Assembly (NCBI GenBank): GCA_963921935.1
Contig: OY998185.1
Span: 1 to 64,000, forward strand
DNA length: 64,000 nt
Reading direction: 5' to 3'
Source of the DNA: Galeruca laticollis
Lineage: Eukaryota; Arthropoda; Insecta; Coleoptera; Chrysomelidae
Part shown: positions 50,296-62,000 of the stretch, in pieces
How the letters are laid out: each line of letters starts with the position of its first letter
Position numbering within the stretch: the first letter of the stretch is position 1
The notes under the pieces: model-generated
What the model was told of the DNA's origin: nothing
Databases searched by the model: none
What the model saw: only the letters and a program-made list of their open reading frames with translations
Program-made: the position numbers and the translations under genes

Positions 50296-51009
50296 AGAGT
50301 GATTACCACTGACCTATAAACAACAATCCATCCATCCATCTGTTGTTGAATTTGACGATAAAAATAATGTGGTATCCAACAATCTTCTAGTAAGGACAAG
50401 ATAAGTAACAATGTTCATATTGGTTAGTGGAGGAAATTTCGTCGCATCTGTTGAGACCTCTTCACTTTTTAAAGTTCAGTTTACAAATAACACTCAACTT
50501 TTGATTATACTGGTTCACCACTTCAGAATCTTCCGTTGATAATCATTTGAAATACTCACTCATGATGATAACTTATCAAAAATATTCAAGATGAAGCCAG
50601 TATTTTATTAAAAGACTACCATGAAATACGCGGTATTAATGGTGACGTCATAATCTTAGGTTATGTCAATGTTGTATCCAAACAAACAAAACTAGCCATT
50701 TATATACCATTGGTGTGATTTTGAACCAGAGATTATTCCCTTATTTATTAATTATAACTGCTGATTTAGACATTTAGATTAAGATTTTTACAAAGAGATA
50801 TATTCGATTCCAGCCAAAATAGGTATGTATAACAATATAATTTTAATAAAAGAGTTTTCTAACCTAAACATGCTATTATAAACTTATGAAATACAATGGT
50901 TTTAATTCTCTTTATATCTGTTTTGTCTAATTTTAGGTTTCTTCACATAAAGAATAATCGTATTGTGCCGGCCACCGGGCTGTTAGCATTATAATGTCAG
51001 AGAGAACTG
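50296..51009. other. Non-coding region upstream of the mariner and THAP remnants
   Basis: No gene recognised. A GC-rich spot TGTGCCGGCCACCGGGCTG lies at 50963, just before the THAP exon duplicates. Confidence 0.5.
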
Positions 51010-51615
51010 TGAGTTTTATAGATTTCCAAAGGATCCAAAAGTAAGATACATAATGATAAATATAACATTCTATTTTGAGTGTTTATACAATATTTGTAGA
51101 ACAATAGAACCAGATCCCGGAACTGTTTGTGTAGCTGTCATTTTATGGATGTAGAAAAGAAAATTAGCCAACTATTTTTTGTACATGATTAATATTTGCA
51201 AACAAGGTAGAAGCAAACTTGTATGTTTGATTTTGTACTGTACATATCGATCTCCCTATAGCATATTCATTATTATTTGTCATTACAGATCTTTTGCTTT
51301 ATATTTTTTATAAGTTGCTGTGTATGATTTTTTAAACATTTGCTATTTTAAATTGAAATTCCTCACTGTACCTTACTTTCCTCTTTCTATTAACTGTAAA
51401 CCATTGTATTATAAGTAAATATTTCTCTGTGTAATAAAGAAATTTGGAAACTTTTTGTTTATAATATTTGTTTTTAGATAAAATGGAATATGTTTACACA
51501 TGTAGTTGAAAAAAGAGTCTATACATGCCAAGTAAAATTGGAAAGCAACCAACATAAACTCTGCACCTCATACAAATATGATTTGATTGAGGCAAAGTTG
51601 TGACATGATGTTCTG
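51010..51615 (+). pseudogene. THAP exon pair, tandem copy 1
   Basis: This copy contains 'CEFYRFPKDPKV'-like residues (FP motif of the THAP finger), then an intron-like gap, then CATTTTATGGA-type residues matching 'CSCHFMDG'. It lacks about 27 bp present in copy 2 that encode the conserved tryptophan helix. It ends with the same 130-bp block (from AAAATGGAATATG to GACATGATGTTCTG) as copy 2. Stops and the deletion make it non-functional. Confidence 0.7.
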
Positions 51616-52264
51616 TAAGTTTTATAGATTTCCAAAGAATCCAAAAGTAAGAAGCAAATGGATGAAGCTGACAAGGTACCTACATAATGATAAATATAAC
51701 ATTTTATTTTGTGTGTTTATACAATATTTGTAGAACAATAGAACCAGATCCGGGAGCTTTTTGTGTAGCTGTCATTTTATGGACGGAGAACAGAAAATTA
51801 GCCAACTATTTTTTTGTACATGATCAATCTTTGCAAACAAGGTTGAACCAAACTGGTACGTGTTCATTGTATGTTTCATTTTGTACTGTATATATCGATC
51901 TCCCTATAACATATACATTATTATTTGTCATTACACATATTTCGCTTTACATTTTTTATAAGTTGCTTTGTATAATTTTTTAAACGTTTGCTATTTTAAA
52001 TTGAAATTCCACATTGTACCTTACTTTCCTCTTTCTATTAACTGTAAACCATTGTATTACAATTAAATATTTCTCTGTGTAATAAAGAAATTTGGAAACG
52101 TTTTTGTTTATATTATTTGTTTTTAGATAAAATGGAATATGTTTACACATGTAGTTGAAAAAAGAGCCTATACATGCCAAGTAAAATTGGAAAGCAACCA
52201 ACATAAACTCTGCACCTCATACAAATATGATTTGATTGAGGCAAAGTTGTGACATGATGTTCTG
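51616..52264 (+). pseudogene. THAP exon pair, tandem copy 2
   Basis: Exon A reads 'CKFYRFPKNPKVRSKWMKLT' (FP motif and tryptophan) and ends at a GTACCT donor. After a TTTGTAG acceptor, exon B reads 'FLCSCHFMDGEQKI', the C-x2-H-F end of a THAP finger, then a stop (TGA) in the same frame. The first cysteine pair is upstream of the duplicated block and only partly preserved. About 90% identical to 51010-51615 over alignable parts. Probably derived from a THAP transposon; no catalytic domain is nearby in this orientation. Confidence 0.72.
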
Positions 52265-53027
52265 AGCTTCCAGACATATTTTCTGTCATGTAAATTTGCA
52301 GCGTTTCCTCAATTTAATTTTCTTAGCACGAAACAAACAAAAATTTATAATTATGAAAACATTTTATTATGTTAATATAAACAGTACAAATTTGTAAAGG
52401 TAGAATGTTATTAAAATATGTAAATTTTTCTTCCATTCTTGATGTCGAATAATTCCCACAATAATGTCACTTGGTATCCATAATATTAAATAGTACATGT
52501 CCTCTCATGCAATAAATAATGCACCTTGCATATGGTGATAATAGTTATATTTTTCAATTATCACTAATATATTTTCATCAATATGAATTATGTAATTACT
52601 GTCTTTTGAGTGGTTTTATTTTTTCGTCATTCGGATACTTGAAAGGACATTTCACTTCAATTAAGCATATTTTCATTAAAGAAGGTTTAAAGAGAACGTT
52701 GAAACATGTTTTGATGACACTAGAACAAACAATCACTATTATTTATCTTATATTTTCACATTAATCAAATAATCCAGTAAATATAAGCTCAAACATAGCT
52801 ATTAAAATCAAAAATACGAATTGCAGGATATACTTACATTATCAAAACTATTATTTTTTATATTGAGTAAACACGATTACTTACTTTTCAACAATTTATT
52901 CCTTTCAAAAACACGTATGAAACGCTTAAATAATGAAAAATCTACACTCACATGGAAGTTCCTGTGGCAAATAGTTTTGTTTGGATACAACTTCAAATTG
53001 TGACGTCACACTAATCTCGCGTATAGA
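52265..53027. other. Unassigned AT-rich region
   Basis: No recognised gene. An 81-codon plus-strand frame (52519-52764) has no family resemblance. Confidence 0.45.
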
Positions 53028-53422
53028 GATCTAAAACTATCGTTAGTTCTGACTATCGAATAATATCGATATTTTTTATAACTATCGTTAGTTTCAGATA
53101 GTATACTCTTTTAGCTTGTCATAAGTGTTTTCACTTAGTAGTCAAGTAAACCTTTTTAGAAGATAACGTATCGTTTCGTGCTAAAACCAATATGGTCAAA
53201 GCATTATTCCTGGTAAAAACTGTAATTAGCACTAATAGCACAGAATACTGATTTTGGTCGGGATACGTTTACGTATACGGAGAAGGGACGCACAAATCAC
53301 CCACCTAAGGGACGTAGCAATCCATTCAACGAATCGTATTGGCTGAGCCGTAACGGATCTACACATGCGCAGTTCGTTACGGATCCGTGAGTAATTTAAG
53401 ATAAGCTAAAAGTGCCTAATAT

Positions 53423-53549
53423 CTTTCTGTAGCACGTGCTCACTACTGTCATTAAACGCCAGGAGTACGCCGAAAACTAGAGACAAATTCTACTTTTTCG
53501 GCGTACTCCTGGCGTTTAATGACAGTAGTGAGCATGTGCTAGAGAAAGA
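53423..53549. repeat. Large near-perfect hairpin (MITE terminus)
   Basis: Arms of about 53 bp (53423-53476 and 53496-53549) pair almost perfectly, reading TAGCACGTGCTCACTACTGTC ... GCGTACTCCTGGCGT, around a 19-bp loop. The right arm equals the right end of the MITE at 13424-13635. Confidence 0.93.
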
Positions 53550-53557
53550 CATTGTTG

Positions 53558-53830
53558 ACCAGGTTATAATGGTTGCGGTTTGTTTGCAGTTCCATTTATT
53601 TTTTTCATAGTATTGAAGCTTTGTTCTGCTGTAAATATTTCTATTACCCAAAATCTCTTTCTTCTACTAAGTACTGTTACTTTTTTTTGCAATTGGTGAA
53701 TTAAATAATGTAACTGAACTAACTTTACCAGACTCTGCTTGATGGCAGGCAAATATTATATATGGCAGGCCTTCGTCACGAAGGACATTTCGATAATTTG
53801 ATTACCAAATTAGGTAAATGCATATCGCTT
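53558..53830 (+). repeat. Dispersed repeat, second copy
   Basis: Matches 15414-15560 (AGGTTATAATGGTTGC, GTTCTGCTGTAAATATTTC, ATATCGCTTTCCATTT) with a roughly 20-bp and a 90-bp insertion relative to it. No coding potential. Confidence 0.75.
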
Positions 53831-53998
53831 TCCATTTGATGAGAATTCAACTGAAGGCACAATAAAAAACACAATATTAATCAACTTTCAATTAAGGTTT
53901 TACCTACGCTCTATTTGTAAACAAACTGTACACTGAAATGGAATAAACAGAAATCGCCAGGATTCAGTTCGCTGACACGGGCGTATTGCGCTATCAAA

Positions 53999-54163
53999 CT
54001 AGAGAGAAGACAAATTCTAATTTTCAACGGACTGTTTGCATAATTCGCGCAGATTAGTGAAAGCGCACTTTTGATAGATCATAGATCACGTGATTATTTC
54101 AAGCAACCCCATCATCAAACGCCAGTGCGCTCTGCTTATAGTCCACACATGAGGACCCACCTT
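53999..54163 (-). repeat. MITE left end, inverted copy
   Basis: Reverse complement of 13424-13590: AAGGTGGGTCCTCATGTG, CTATAAGCAGAGCGCACTG, TATCAAAAGTGCGCT and AGAATTTGTCT appear in the same order. Divergence is about 15-20%. Confidence 0.8.
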
Positions 54164-54362
54164 GAGTGAAGTAAGTAAGCGCACATGCCGTGCAATCGCA
54201 AAGTCACCAAATGCCGCCTCTAGATTTCAAAACACGCTATACAAATTTGGAAGTTTGCGCATAGAATAGGGGAAAATTGACAGAATGAGAGTTTGGCATG
54301 GTAGCGTTACTTCACTTCAGAGAGACAGCTTCAATTACAAGCGAAAAATAACTTTATAAAAC

Positions 54363-54842
54363 TATCGTAAACTAACGATAGTTATAGACCGAAAAAGTAT
54401 GACGTCAGAAAATGGCCGCTGAGGGAAAGCAATTCTAATATTTATCTTATGTCTTGTCTTGACCGTTGTAATATTTCAAAAGTTTATTCGTTTTTTCATT
54501 TGTAAAATGACACTGCAGTGTGACTATCAAGCAATTATGCCTTCTTGCTTCGCTCCTAAACATCCATCATATACTCTATATCAACGACATATCCACTGTT
54601 TAAACTGTCTACATTTCTTTATCACTTTAATTTCATTACAAAACTGCTCCGCAATGCTGGACAAATTAACAATAGCCATGTTTAAGCATATTACAAACGT
54701 AAAATGAACGTTAATAAATATCTGTTTTCCCTCAGTAACTGTCAGCGGATATGTTTATGACGTTATAGCTTTTTCGGTCTATAAAAAATGTCGATATTAT
54801 TCGATAGTCAGAACTATCGATGATTATCGATAGTTTTAGACC
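54363..54842. repeat. 480-bp MITE with long inverted ends
   Basis: The left end ACTAACGATAGTTATAGACCGAAAAAG-type sequence (54370-54425, through GACGTCAG and CCGCTGAGGG) is inverted at 54732-54790 (CCCTCAG, CAGCGG, TGACGTTATAGCTTTTTCGGTC). The terminal tandem direct/inverted CGATAG words form nested hairpins. The left breakpoint of the terminal duplication (54502) falls inside this MITE. Confidence 0.8.
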
Positions 54843-55129
54843 ATAAATGAAAAATGAAATGTCTTAGATTTGACAATTGACATTAAGAATTGTGATATGA
54901 ATTTATTAAAATTTGCATTAGCTAATTTTGCTACAAAAACTCCAAGAAGTTATAAGCTTTTAAGGTTTCAAACGAACATAAAAGCCAATATATATAAACA
55001 AAAAAAGCTTATGAAATTTAGAAGGTCTCTGAAAAAAATTGATGAGAGATGAGTTATCCATGGAACTACTAATATTTTAAAAGTTATTACTAGATGTGGA
55101 TATTTACTTTTTCAAATTCGGGTAAGTAT

Positions 55130-55560
55130 TAATGAATACTTTGGATTCTACAAGATTGAGAAAGATTAGAGACATGTAAGATCACTTGAACATGGGAGAA
55201 AATTACAAAGGACCTGTTTAAACAACTACAGCTATTCCTGTTGTCTAATTATTCATCATTATGTTGCTACAGAATCTAATATTGGACTGATGGAATTTAA
55301 AGGTCTTTATGGAACAAAAGAGACATTGAAAGATGCTTCACAGCAAAATTTTTTTATTTAAAGAGGAGAATAAAGAATTTGTAGTTAATAATAAACATAC
55401 TTATTATTACCAGATACAAAGGTAAATATTACTAATTGGACTGAAGTGTGGCGATTTATGCTCATATTTTAAAAATCTAATGAAATTTGTGTTATTTGGG
55501 TACATTTTTATGAAGAATTTTGCAAAGTAAGGTTTAATCAAATAACAGATATGCAGAATA
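55130..55560 (+). pseudogene. Decayed YqaJ-like nuclease (unit A)
   Basis: Plus-strand fragments in shifting frames resemble the YqaJ protein of ISL2EU-type elements: 'ESNIGLMEFKGLYGTK' (compare the 'EANAVEAYQKI' region), then 'NNKHTYYYQIQ', 'LKCGDLC' and 'VIWVHFYEEFC' in the order of the 'HPYYFQVQ ... YCDFVIWSP' block at 41180. Multiple stops and frameshifts. Unit B carries the same remnant at 59691-60121. Identification rests on spaced motifs and is moderate. Confidence 0.5.
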
Positions 55561-56059
55561 TGTTGTTTTTAATAAATAGAAACTGTTATAAAATTTATGT
55601 GTATTTATTTTATTGGAGACATTAAAATTGTAAGGCACAAAAAGTTTATAATTCATTTACACACCCTAACAAAGAAATAGGTATTCTATTGCATAACATT
55701 TTAAATGTTTTCAGTCTTATGGCCCTCTCTACATGAACTTGTTCATGAGCTTTTTTTATGTATTCTATATCTAGTGACTGGAACTGTAATCCAGTGATTT
55801 TAAATGTTGGAATATTAATGTCTATTGCCACCTTCTCAAAAATGTCTTATGTTACAATCACTTGTCTGCAAGTATTTTATTTCCATTATTCTGTATTTTT
55901 TGCTTAAAAAGAGCTAAAAGTCCACTATTAGTAATAATTTGTTTACCTAATATTGAACCTAAAAGTACACTATTATATTCAGGATGTTTCGAATATGTAT
56001 ATAATTGAAATCAAAAATCAACACTTTGAAAAATATATCTTTGAATATTCAATTTTAAT

Positions 56060-56300
56060 TTATTACTTATATATAAATTTGATACAAATATTATGGCACC
56101 AATTGGATAGATCATAATTAATCCTTTTAAGGTATTGGTTCCTTTATAGTAGGAGTAAAATTGTGTTTGTCTGATTAAACACGATGGTGTTTATATGCTA
56201 AATTTTACAATCGAGACTACCTACAACATTTGGGTAATTTTCAAGAAAATTTGAAGATGCATGAGACAATATTGTTTCGATGTGGAAATATATTCGTGTC
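56060..56300 (-). pseudogene. Decayed DDE_Tnp_4 transposase (unit A)
   Basis: Minus-strand frame 'SSNFLENYPNVVGSLDCKI' resembles the 'P-x-x-F-x-x-x-P-x-x-x-x-I-I-D-C-F-E' region preceding the first catalytic aspartate in ISL2EU transposases (compare 'MTVIVDCFEVF' at about 37940). The following residues are out of frame. It converges with the YqaJ remnant, the same layout as the 35817 element. Repeated at about 60621-60861 in unit B. Confidence 0.45.
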
Positions 56301-56344
56301 AGATAACTTTAAATATAGTAAATTGACTAATGTTAAAAACATCC

Positions 56345-59064
56345 TTTTTTTATTTAAATAATAGTCTCGTCAACCCTTAAGGTTATTCGAGACACAGAAA
56401 TACAGAAATGTTATGATACAATGAATACATTGAATGATATTTACAATAATTATATTTCGTTAGTAATCTTGATTTCTGTTATAAATGCTATTCGTTTTTT
56501 CATATCACATCTGGAGTTCAGTATTGCTTCAAATGATGGAGGAATGTTGTTTACGCCTCACTGGTTATTGTTTGTTGGGCATTCTTCTAGGATGTGTTGG
56601 ACGGAGAGCTGACTTTGGCATACTTCATACATTGGTGGGTTACTTCTTGAAAGGAGGTAACTATGTGTTATTCGGGTATGGCCAATTCTTAATCTGGAGA
56701 GAATGATTTGGTGCTTTCTACTGGTGGGGTTTGATTTCCATTGGGTGACATGTTTTGTCATTTGAAATAATTTAGATTGAGGATTATTCCACTGAGATTG
56801 CCATTCTCTGATGATAGAATCCTTAACTGTCTTTTTATAGTCAGTGTGTACAATTTCCTGTATAGTTGGGATCGTATCATCACCAATTAACCCTCTCGCT
56901 AATTTGTCTACATCTTCATTGCCTTTTATTCCGATATGCGATGGAATCCATAAGAACTTTACTGTTTTTTGCTGCAGTTGCAGATTATATAGCACTGTCT
57001 TAATAGAAAGAAGGATTGGGTTGTTTGGAAATACCTGGGAGAGGCTGGAAAGTGCACTCAGAAAGTCCGATGGGCTCATGAAAGCTGCTGTTGCGCCATC
57101 TTCGGTTTTTGACGATTTCGTGTATACTTCATAAAATCCATGCTGATTTTCCACTATTTCATTGCATTTTTGAATGATTAGGAGGGGGTTGGTTTCATTT
57201 TTATTGTACTGTGATAGGTTTGTATTTATTTCTGGAAGGTTTATTATCCAAGGAGGTGTGGTGGGGATATTGTTGGAAAATGTTTGAGGAAAAGTTAGTT
57301 GGAATTCTGCAAGGTATCGGTTGATTCTCTCATAGAAAGGAGGATCTGTTTTTGGTTTTGAAGCATAAAGGTTTTTGAAGCGATCAGAGAATATGTTGTG
57401 TCTTGCAGGATTAGTGGGTTTTGAAGATACTGCAGCAGCTTATGGAAGACTTAAAAATTGTCTTCTTGACTGTAGGGGATATTCTCCTTTTTCGCAGTGG
57501 GCACTGGCAGAAGGATCCTAATGCGATTTTTAGTGCTATATTGTGGATGGTATCCAGATCTCTCGGAATCGATTTTTTGCAGATGAATATACTAAGGAGC
57601 CGTAGTCTAGCTTAGATCTGTTTAAGGATTTGTATATCAGCATAAGACTGTTGCAATCAGCACCCCAGTTCCTGTTTGCAAGTGTTCTCATCAGGTTCAG
57701 TACGTTTTGACATACATTTTCCAAGTTAATAATGTGATGTTTCCCGTTCAGCTTTTTGTCGAATATCATTCCTAAAAACTTCAATTTGTCAACAAAATTC
57801 AGTGGTCGAGCATCTAAGGTTAAACGAGGAATTTCAGGATTATGTTTTTTTGAGAACAGTAGACATTTTGTTTTCTCGTGGGAGAATTGGTTTCTGCCCA
57901 TTTTCCAAGACTATCGAGTGTTTTCTGTAACTGTTTTTGCATTGAATATATATTTTTGCCTTTTGTAAAAATGACTAAATCGTCTGCATAGTCTTGCTTT
58001 AACTGGGGGTCTGCAATTGTGCAGAATGTTGTTTATTGCTACCAAGAAGAGGGTGACGCTAAGAACTGATCCTTGTGGTATTCCATTTTGTTGAATTATC
58101 TCAGACGACGTAGTACCGTTTACTCTACCACAGAAGTGGCGATCTTTAAGGGAGTTGTCGATGAATTGTAATATATTGCCTCGTATATCCCATTTGTGTA
58201 ATGTTTTTAAAATTCCTTGCCTCCACGCCGTATCGTAGGCTCGGGTGATTATTAGATTTTTTGATTCTAAGAACCACATTTATCTATTGTTTACAATTTT
58301 TTGCGGTATTTTGCATAGTGCACATGTACAACGGGTATAATGATTTCTTGGGACCACTTTCGAGGAAATACTTTGTTTATCCAGATATGATTGTAGATTT
58401 GTAGGAGATACTTTTTTGCATTCAAAGGAAGGTTCTGTAGGAAGATCGGTGGAATATCATCTGGTCCTGCGCTTGAGTTCTTGTTCTGTTTAAGTGATTC
58501 TTCGAGTTCTTCAATGTTTATTAGTGCATTTAGTGGGTTGGGAACCTCTTCTTCGAAATCTATATGTATCTTTTCAGCACTCGTTTTCAGTGATTTGTAA
58601 GATTCTCTGTAGTTTATGTTACTTGAATGCATTTCAAAATTTTCTGCTAAGGTTTCGGTGATTTCCTCGTTGGATGATATAATGTGATCATTTTTAGCAA
58701 GAAACTTTATTTCATTGAGTGTTCAAAATTCCCGAGACTTTCTTAATATTTTTCCATACAGTAGAGGCAGGAGTAGAACTGTTTATATTGCTTACGAATG
58801 TCTGCCAACTCTCTTTCTTACTTTTTCGAATTATGTATCTCATCTTGGCTCTACGTTTTTTGAACTCCAGGAGATTTTCTGTGGTATTGTGCCTTTTGTA
58901 TTCCTTGAAGGCTTTTTTGTTTGAGGTAACTGCTTTCTCGCAAGCTTTATTCCACCAGGGTACCGGCTTGTGCTGTTTGATGTGGTTCGTTTTACCTACA
59001 TGGACCTCAGCTGCCCAGATTATTATATTGGAGAAGATTTGTAATAGGTCATTAACATCTGAGT
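56345..59064 (-). pseudogene. LINE ORF2 (I/jockey-like), unit A, 5'-truncated by the duplication junction
   Basis: Minus strand, from 59064: linker 'KPVPWWNKACEKAV' and 'RRAKMRYIIRKSKKESWQTF'; RT 'NKNSSAGPDDIPPIFLQ' (about 58470), 'GIPQGSVLS' (about 58085), YADD box in another frame (about 57990), thumb 'LKFLGMIFDKKLNGKHHI'; RNase H (57154-56558) with 'WIPSHIGIKGNEDVDKLA'. RT motif A is damaged: 'MWFLESKNLI' runs straight into 'ITRAYDTAWRQ', with about 35 expected residues, including the first catalytic Asp, missing. The RNase H start reads YTKSSK instead of YTDGSK. Unit A also lacks 40 RNase H codons (the E and next D). A T-run at about 56345 marks the 3' tail. Confidence 0.9.
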
Positions 59065-62000
59065 AAAATGACACTGCAGTGTGACTATCAAGCAATTATG
59101 CCTTCTTGCTTCGCTCCTAAACATCCATCATATACTCTATATCAACGACATATCCACTGTTTAAACTGTCTACATTTCTTTATCACTTTAATTTCATTAC
59201 AAAACTGCTCCGCAATGCTGGACAAATTAACAATAGCCATGTTTAAGCATATTACAAACGTAAAATGAACGTTAATAAATATCTGTTTTCCCTCAGTAAC
59301 TGTCAGCGGATATGTTTATGACGTTATAGCTTTTTCGGTCTATAAAAAATGTCGATATTATTCGATAGTCAGAACTATCGATGATTATCGATAGTTTTAG
59401 ACCATAAATGAAAAATGAAATGTCTTAGATTTGACAATTGACATTAAGAATTGTGATATGAATTTATTAAAATTTGCATTAGCTAATTTTGCTACAAAAA
59501 CTCCAAGAAGTTATAAGCTTTTAAGGTTTCAAACGAACATAAAAGCCAATATATATAAACAAAAAAAGCTTATGAAATTTAGAAGGTCTCTGAAAAAAAT
59601 TGATGAGAGATGAGTTATCCATGGAACTACTAATATTTTAAAAGTTATTACTAGATGTGGATATTTACTTTTTCAAATTCGGGTAAGTATTAATGAATAC
59701 TTTGGATTCTACAAGATTGAGAAAGATTAGAGACATGTAAGATCACTTGAACATGGGAGAAAATTACAAAGGACCTGTTTAAACAACTACAGCTATTCCT
59801 GTTGTCTAATTATTCATCATTATGTTGCTACAGAATCTAATATTGGACTGATGGAATTTAAAGGTCTTTATGGAACAAAAGAGACATTGAAAGATGCTTC
59901 ACAGCAAAATTTTTTTATTTAAAGAGGAGAATAAAGAATTTGTAGTTAATAATAAACATACTTATTATTACCAGATACAAAGGTAAATATTACTAATTGG
60001 ACTGAAGTGTGGCGATTTATGCTCATATTTTAAAAATCTAATGAAATTTGTGTTGTTTGGGTACATTTTTATGAAGAATTTTGCAAAGTAAGGTTTAATC
60101 AAATAACAGATATGCAGAATATGTTGTTTTTAATAAATAGAAACTGTTATAAAATTTATGTGTATTTATTTTATTGGAGACATTAAAATTGTAAGGCACA
60201 AAAAGTTTATAATTCATTTACACACCCTAACAAAGAAATAGGTATTCTATTGCATAACATTTTAAATGTTTTCAGTCTTATGGCCCTCTCTACATGAACT
60301 TGTTCATGAGCTTTTTTTATGTATTCTATATCTAGTGACTGGAACTGTAATCCAGTGATTTTAAATGTTGGAATATTAATGTCTATTGCCACCTTCTCAA
60401 AAATGTCTTATGTTACAATCACTTGTCTGCAAGTATTTTATTTCCATTATTCTGTATTTTTTGCTTAAAAAGAGCTAAAAGTCCACTATTAGTAATAATT
60501 TGTTTACCTAATATTGAACCTAAAAGTACACTATTATATTCAGGATGTTTCGAATATGTATATAATTGAAATCAAAAATCAACACTTTGAAAAATATATC
60601 TTTGAATATTCAATTTTAATTTATTACTTATATATAAATTTGATACAAATATTATGGCACCAATTGGATAGATCATAATTAATCCTTTTAAGGTATTGGT
60701 TCCTTTATAGTAGGAGTAAAATTGTGTTTGTCTGATTAAACACGATGGTGTTTATATGCTAAATTTTACAATCGAGACTACCTACAACATTTGGGTAATT
60801 TTCAAGAAAATTTGAAGATGCATGAGACAATATTGTTTCGATGTGGAAATATATTCGTGTCAGATAACTTTAAATATAGTAAATTGACTAATGTTAAAAA
60901 CATCCTTTTTTTATTTAAATAATAGTCTCGTCAACCCTTAAGGTTATTCGAGACACAGAAATACAGAAATGTTATGATACAATGAATACATTGAATGATA
61001 TTTACAATAATTATATTTCGTTAGTAATCTTGATTTCTGTTATAAATGCTATTCGTTTTTTCATATCACATCTGGAGTTCAGTATTGCTTCAAATGATGG
61101 AGGAATGTTGTGTACGCCTCACTGGTTATTGTTTGTTGGGCATTCTTCTAGGATGTGTTGGACGGAGAGCTGACTTTGGCATACTTCATACATTGGTGGG
61201 TTACTTCTTGAAAGGAGGTAACTATGTGTTATTCGGGTATGGCCAATTCTTAATCTGGAGAGAATGATTTGGTGCTTTCTACTGGTGGGGTTTGATTTCC
61301 ATTGGGTGACATGTTTTGTCATTTGAAATAATTTAGATTGAGGATTATTCCACTGAGATTGCCATTCTCTGATGATAGAATCCTTAACTGTCTTTTTATA
61401 GTCAGTGTGTACAATTTCCTGTATAGTTGGGATCGTATCATCACCAATTAACCCTCTCGCTAATTTGTCTACATCTTCATTGCCTTTTATTCCGATATGC
61501 GATGGAATCCATAAGAACTTTACTGTTTTTTGCTGCAGTTGCAGATTATATAGCACTGTCTTAATAGAAAGAAGGATTGGGTTGTTTGGAAATACCTGGG
61601 AGAGGCTGGAAAGTGCACTCAGAAAGTCCGATATAATAATTATATTTTGTTGCTCTATGGTTTTTATGTACTCCAGTGCCTTAAGAATAGCCAGAAGTTC
61701 TCCGTGGTATATGCTACAGGTCTTATTCAGTTTATAAGTGGTGCCGTAATTTGGGCTCATGAAAGCTGCTGTTGTGCCATCTTCGGTTTTTGACGATTTC
61801 GTGTATACTTCATAAAATCCATGCTGATTTTCCACTATTTCATTGCATTTTTGAATGATTAGGAGGGGGTTGGTTTCATTTTTATTGTACTGTGATAGGT
61901 TTGTATTTATTTCTGGAAGGTTTATTATCCAAGGAGGTGTGGTGGGGATATTGTTGGAAAATGTTTGAGGAAAAGTTAGTTGGAATTCTGCAAGGTATCG

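Larger units (their letters stand above)
53028..54842. repeat. Region bounded by inverted GATCTAAAACTATCG repeats
   Basis: The left arm 53028-53081 (GATCTAAAACTATCG ... GTTCTGACTATCGAATAATATCGA) is inverted at 54781-54842, about 90% identical apart from an 11-bp gap. The enclosed 1.8 kb holds other repeats (hairpin, MITE ends, repeat C) and no gene, so these are either the ends of a larger non-autonomous element or two opposed copies of a small ATCGATAG-rich MITE. Confidence 0.75.
54502..59064. repeat. Direct tandem duplication, unit A
   Basis: Identical in order to 59063-63745 with only a handful of substitutions noticed (about 55493, 56550, 57094, 58306, 58873) and one 120-bp deletion at about 57074. 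The unit starts in the MITE at AAAATGACACTGC and ends inside a LINE at CATCTGAGT. At the A/B junction the LINE sequence ...CTGAGT is joined to AAAATGAC with only GT in common. Confidence 0.97.

Noticed and set aside
52519..52764. 81-codon plus-strand frame
   Set aside because: No motif, no homologue recognised, phenylalanine/isoleucine-rich as expected from AT-rich DNA.
54459..54707. 82-codon frame at the start of the duplicated unit (also 59068-59268)
   Set aside because: It lies inside the MITE, crosses its arm, and has no recognisable domain.
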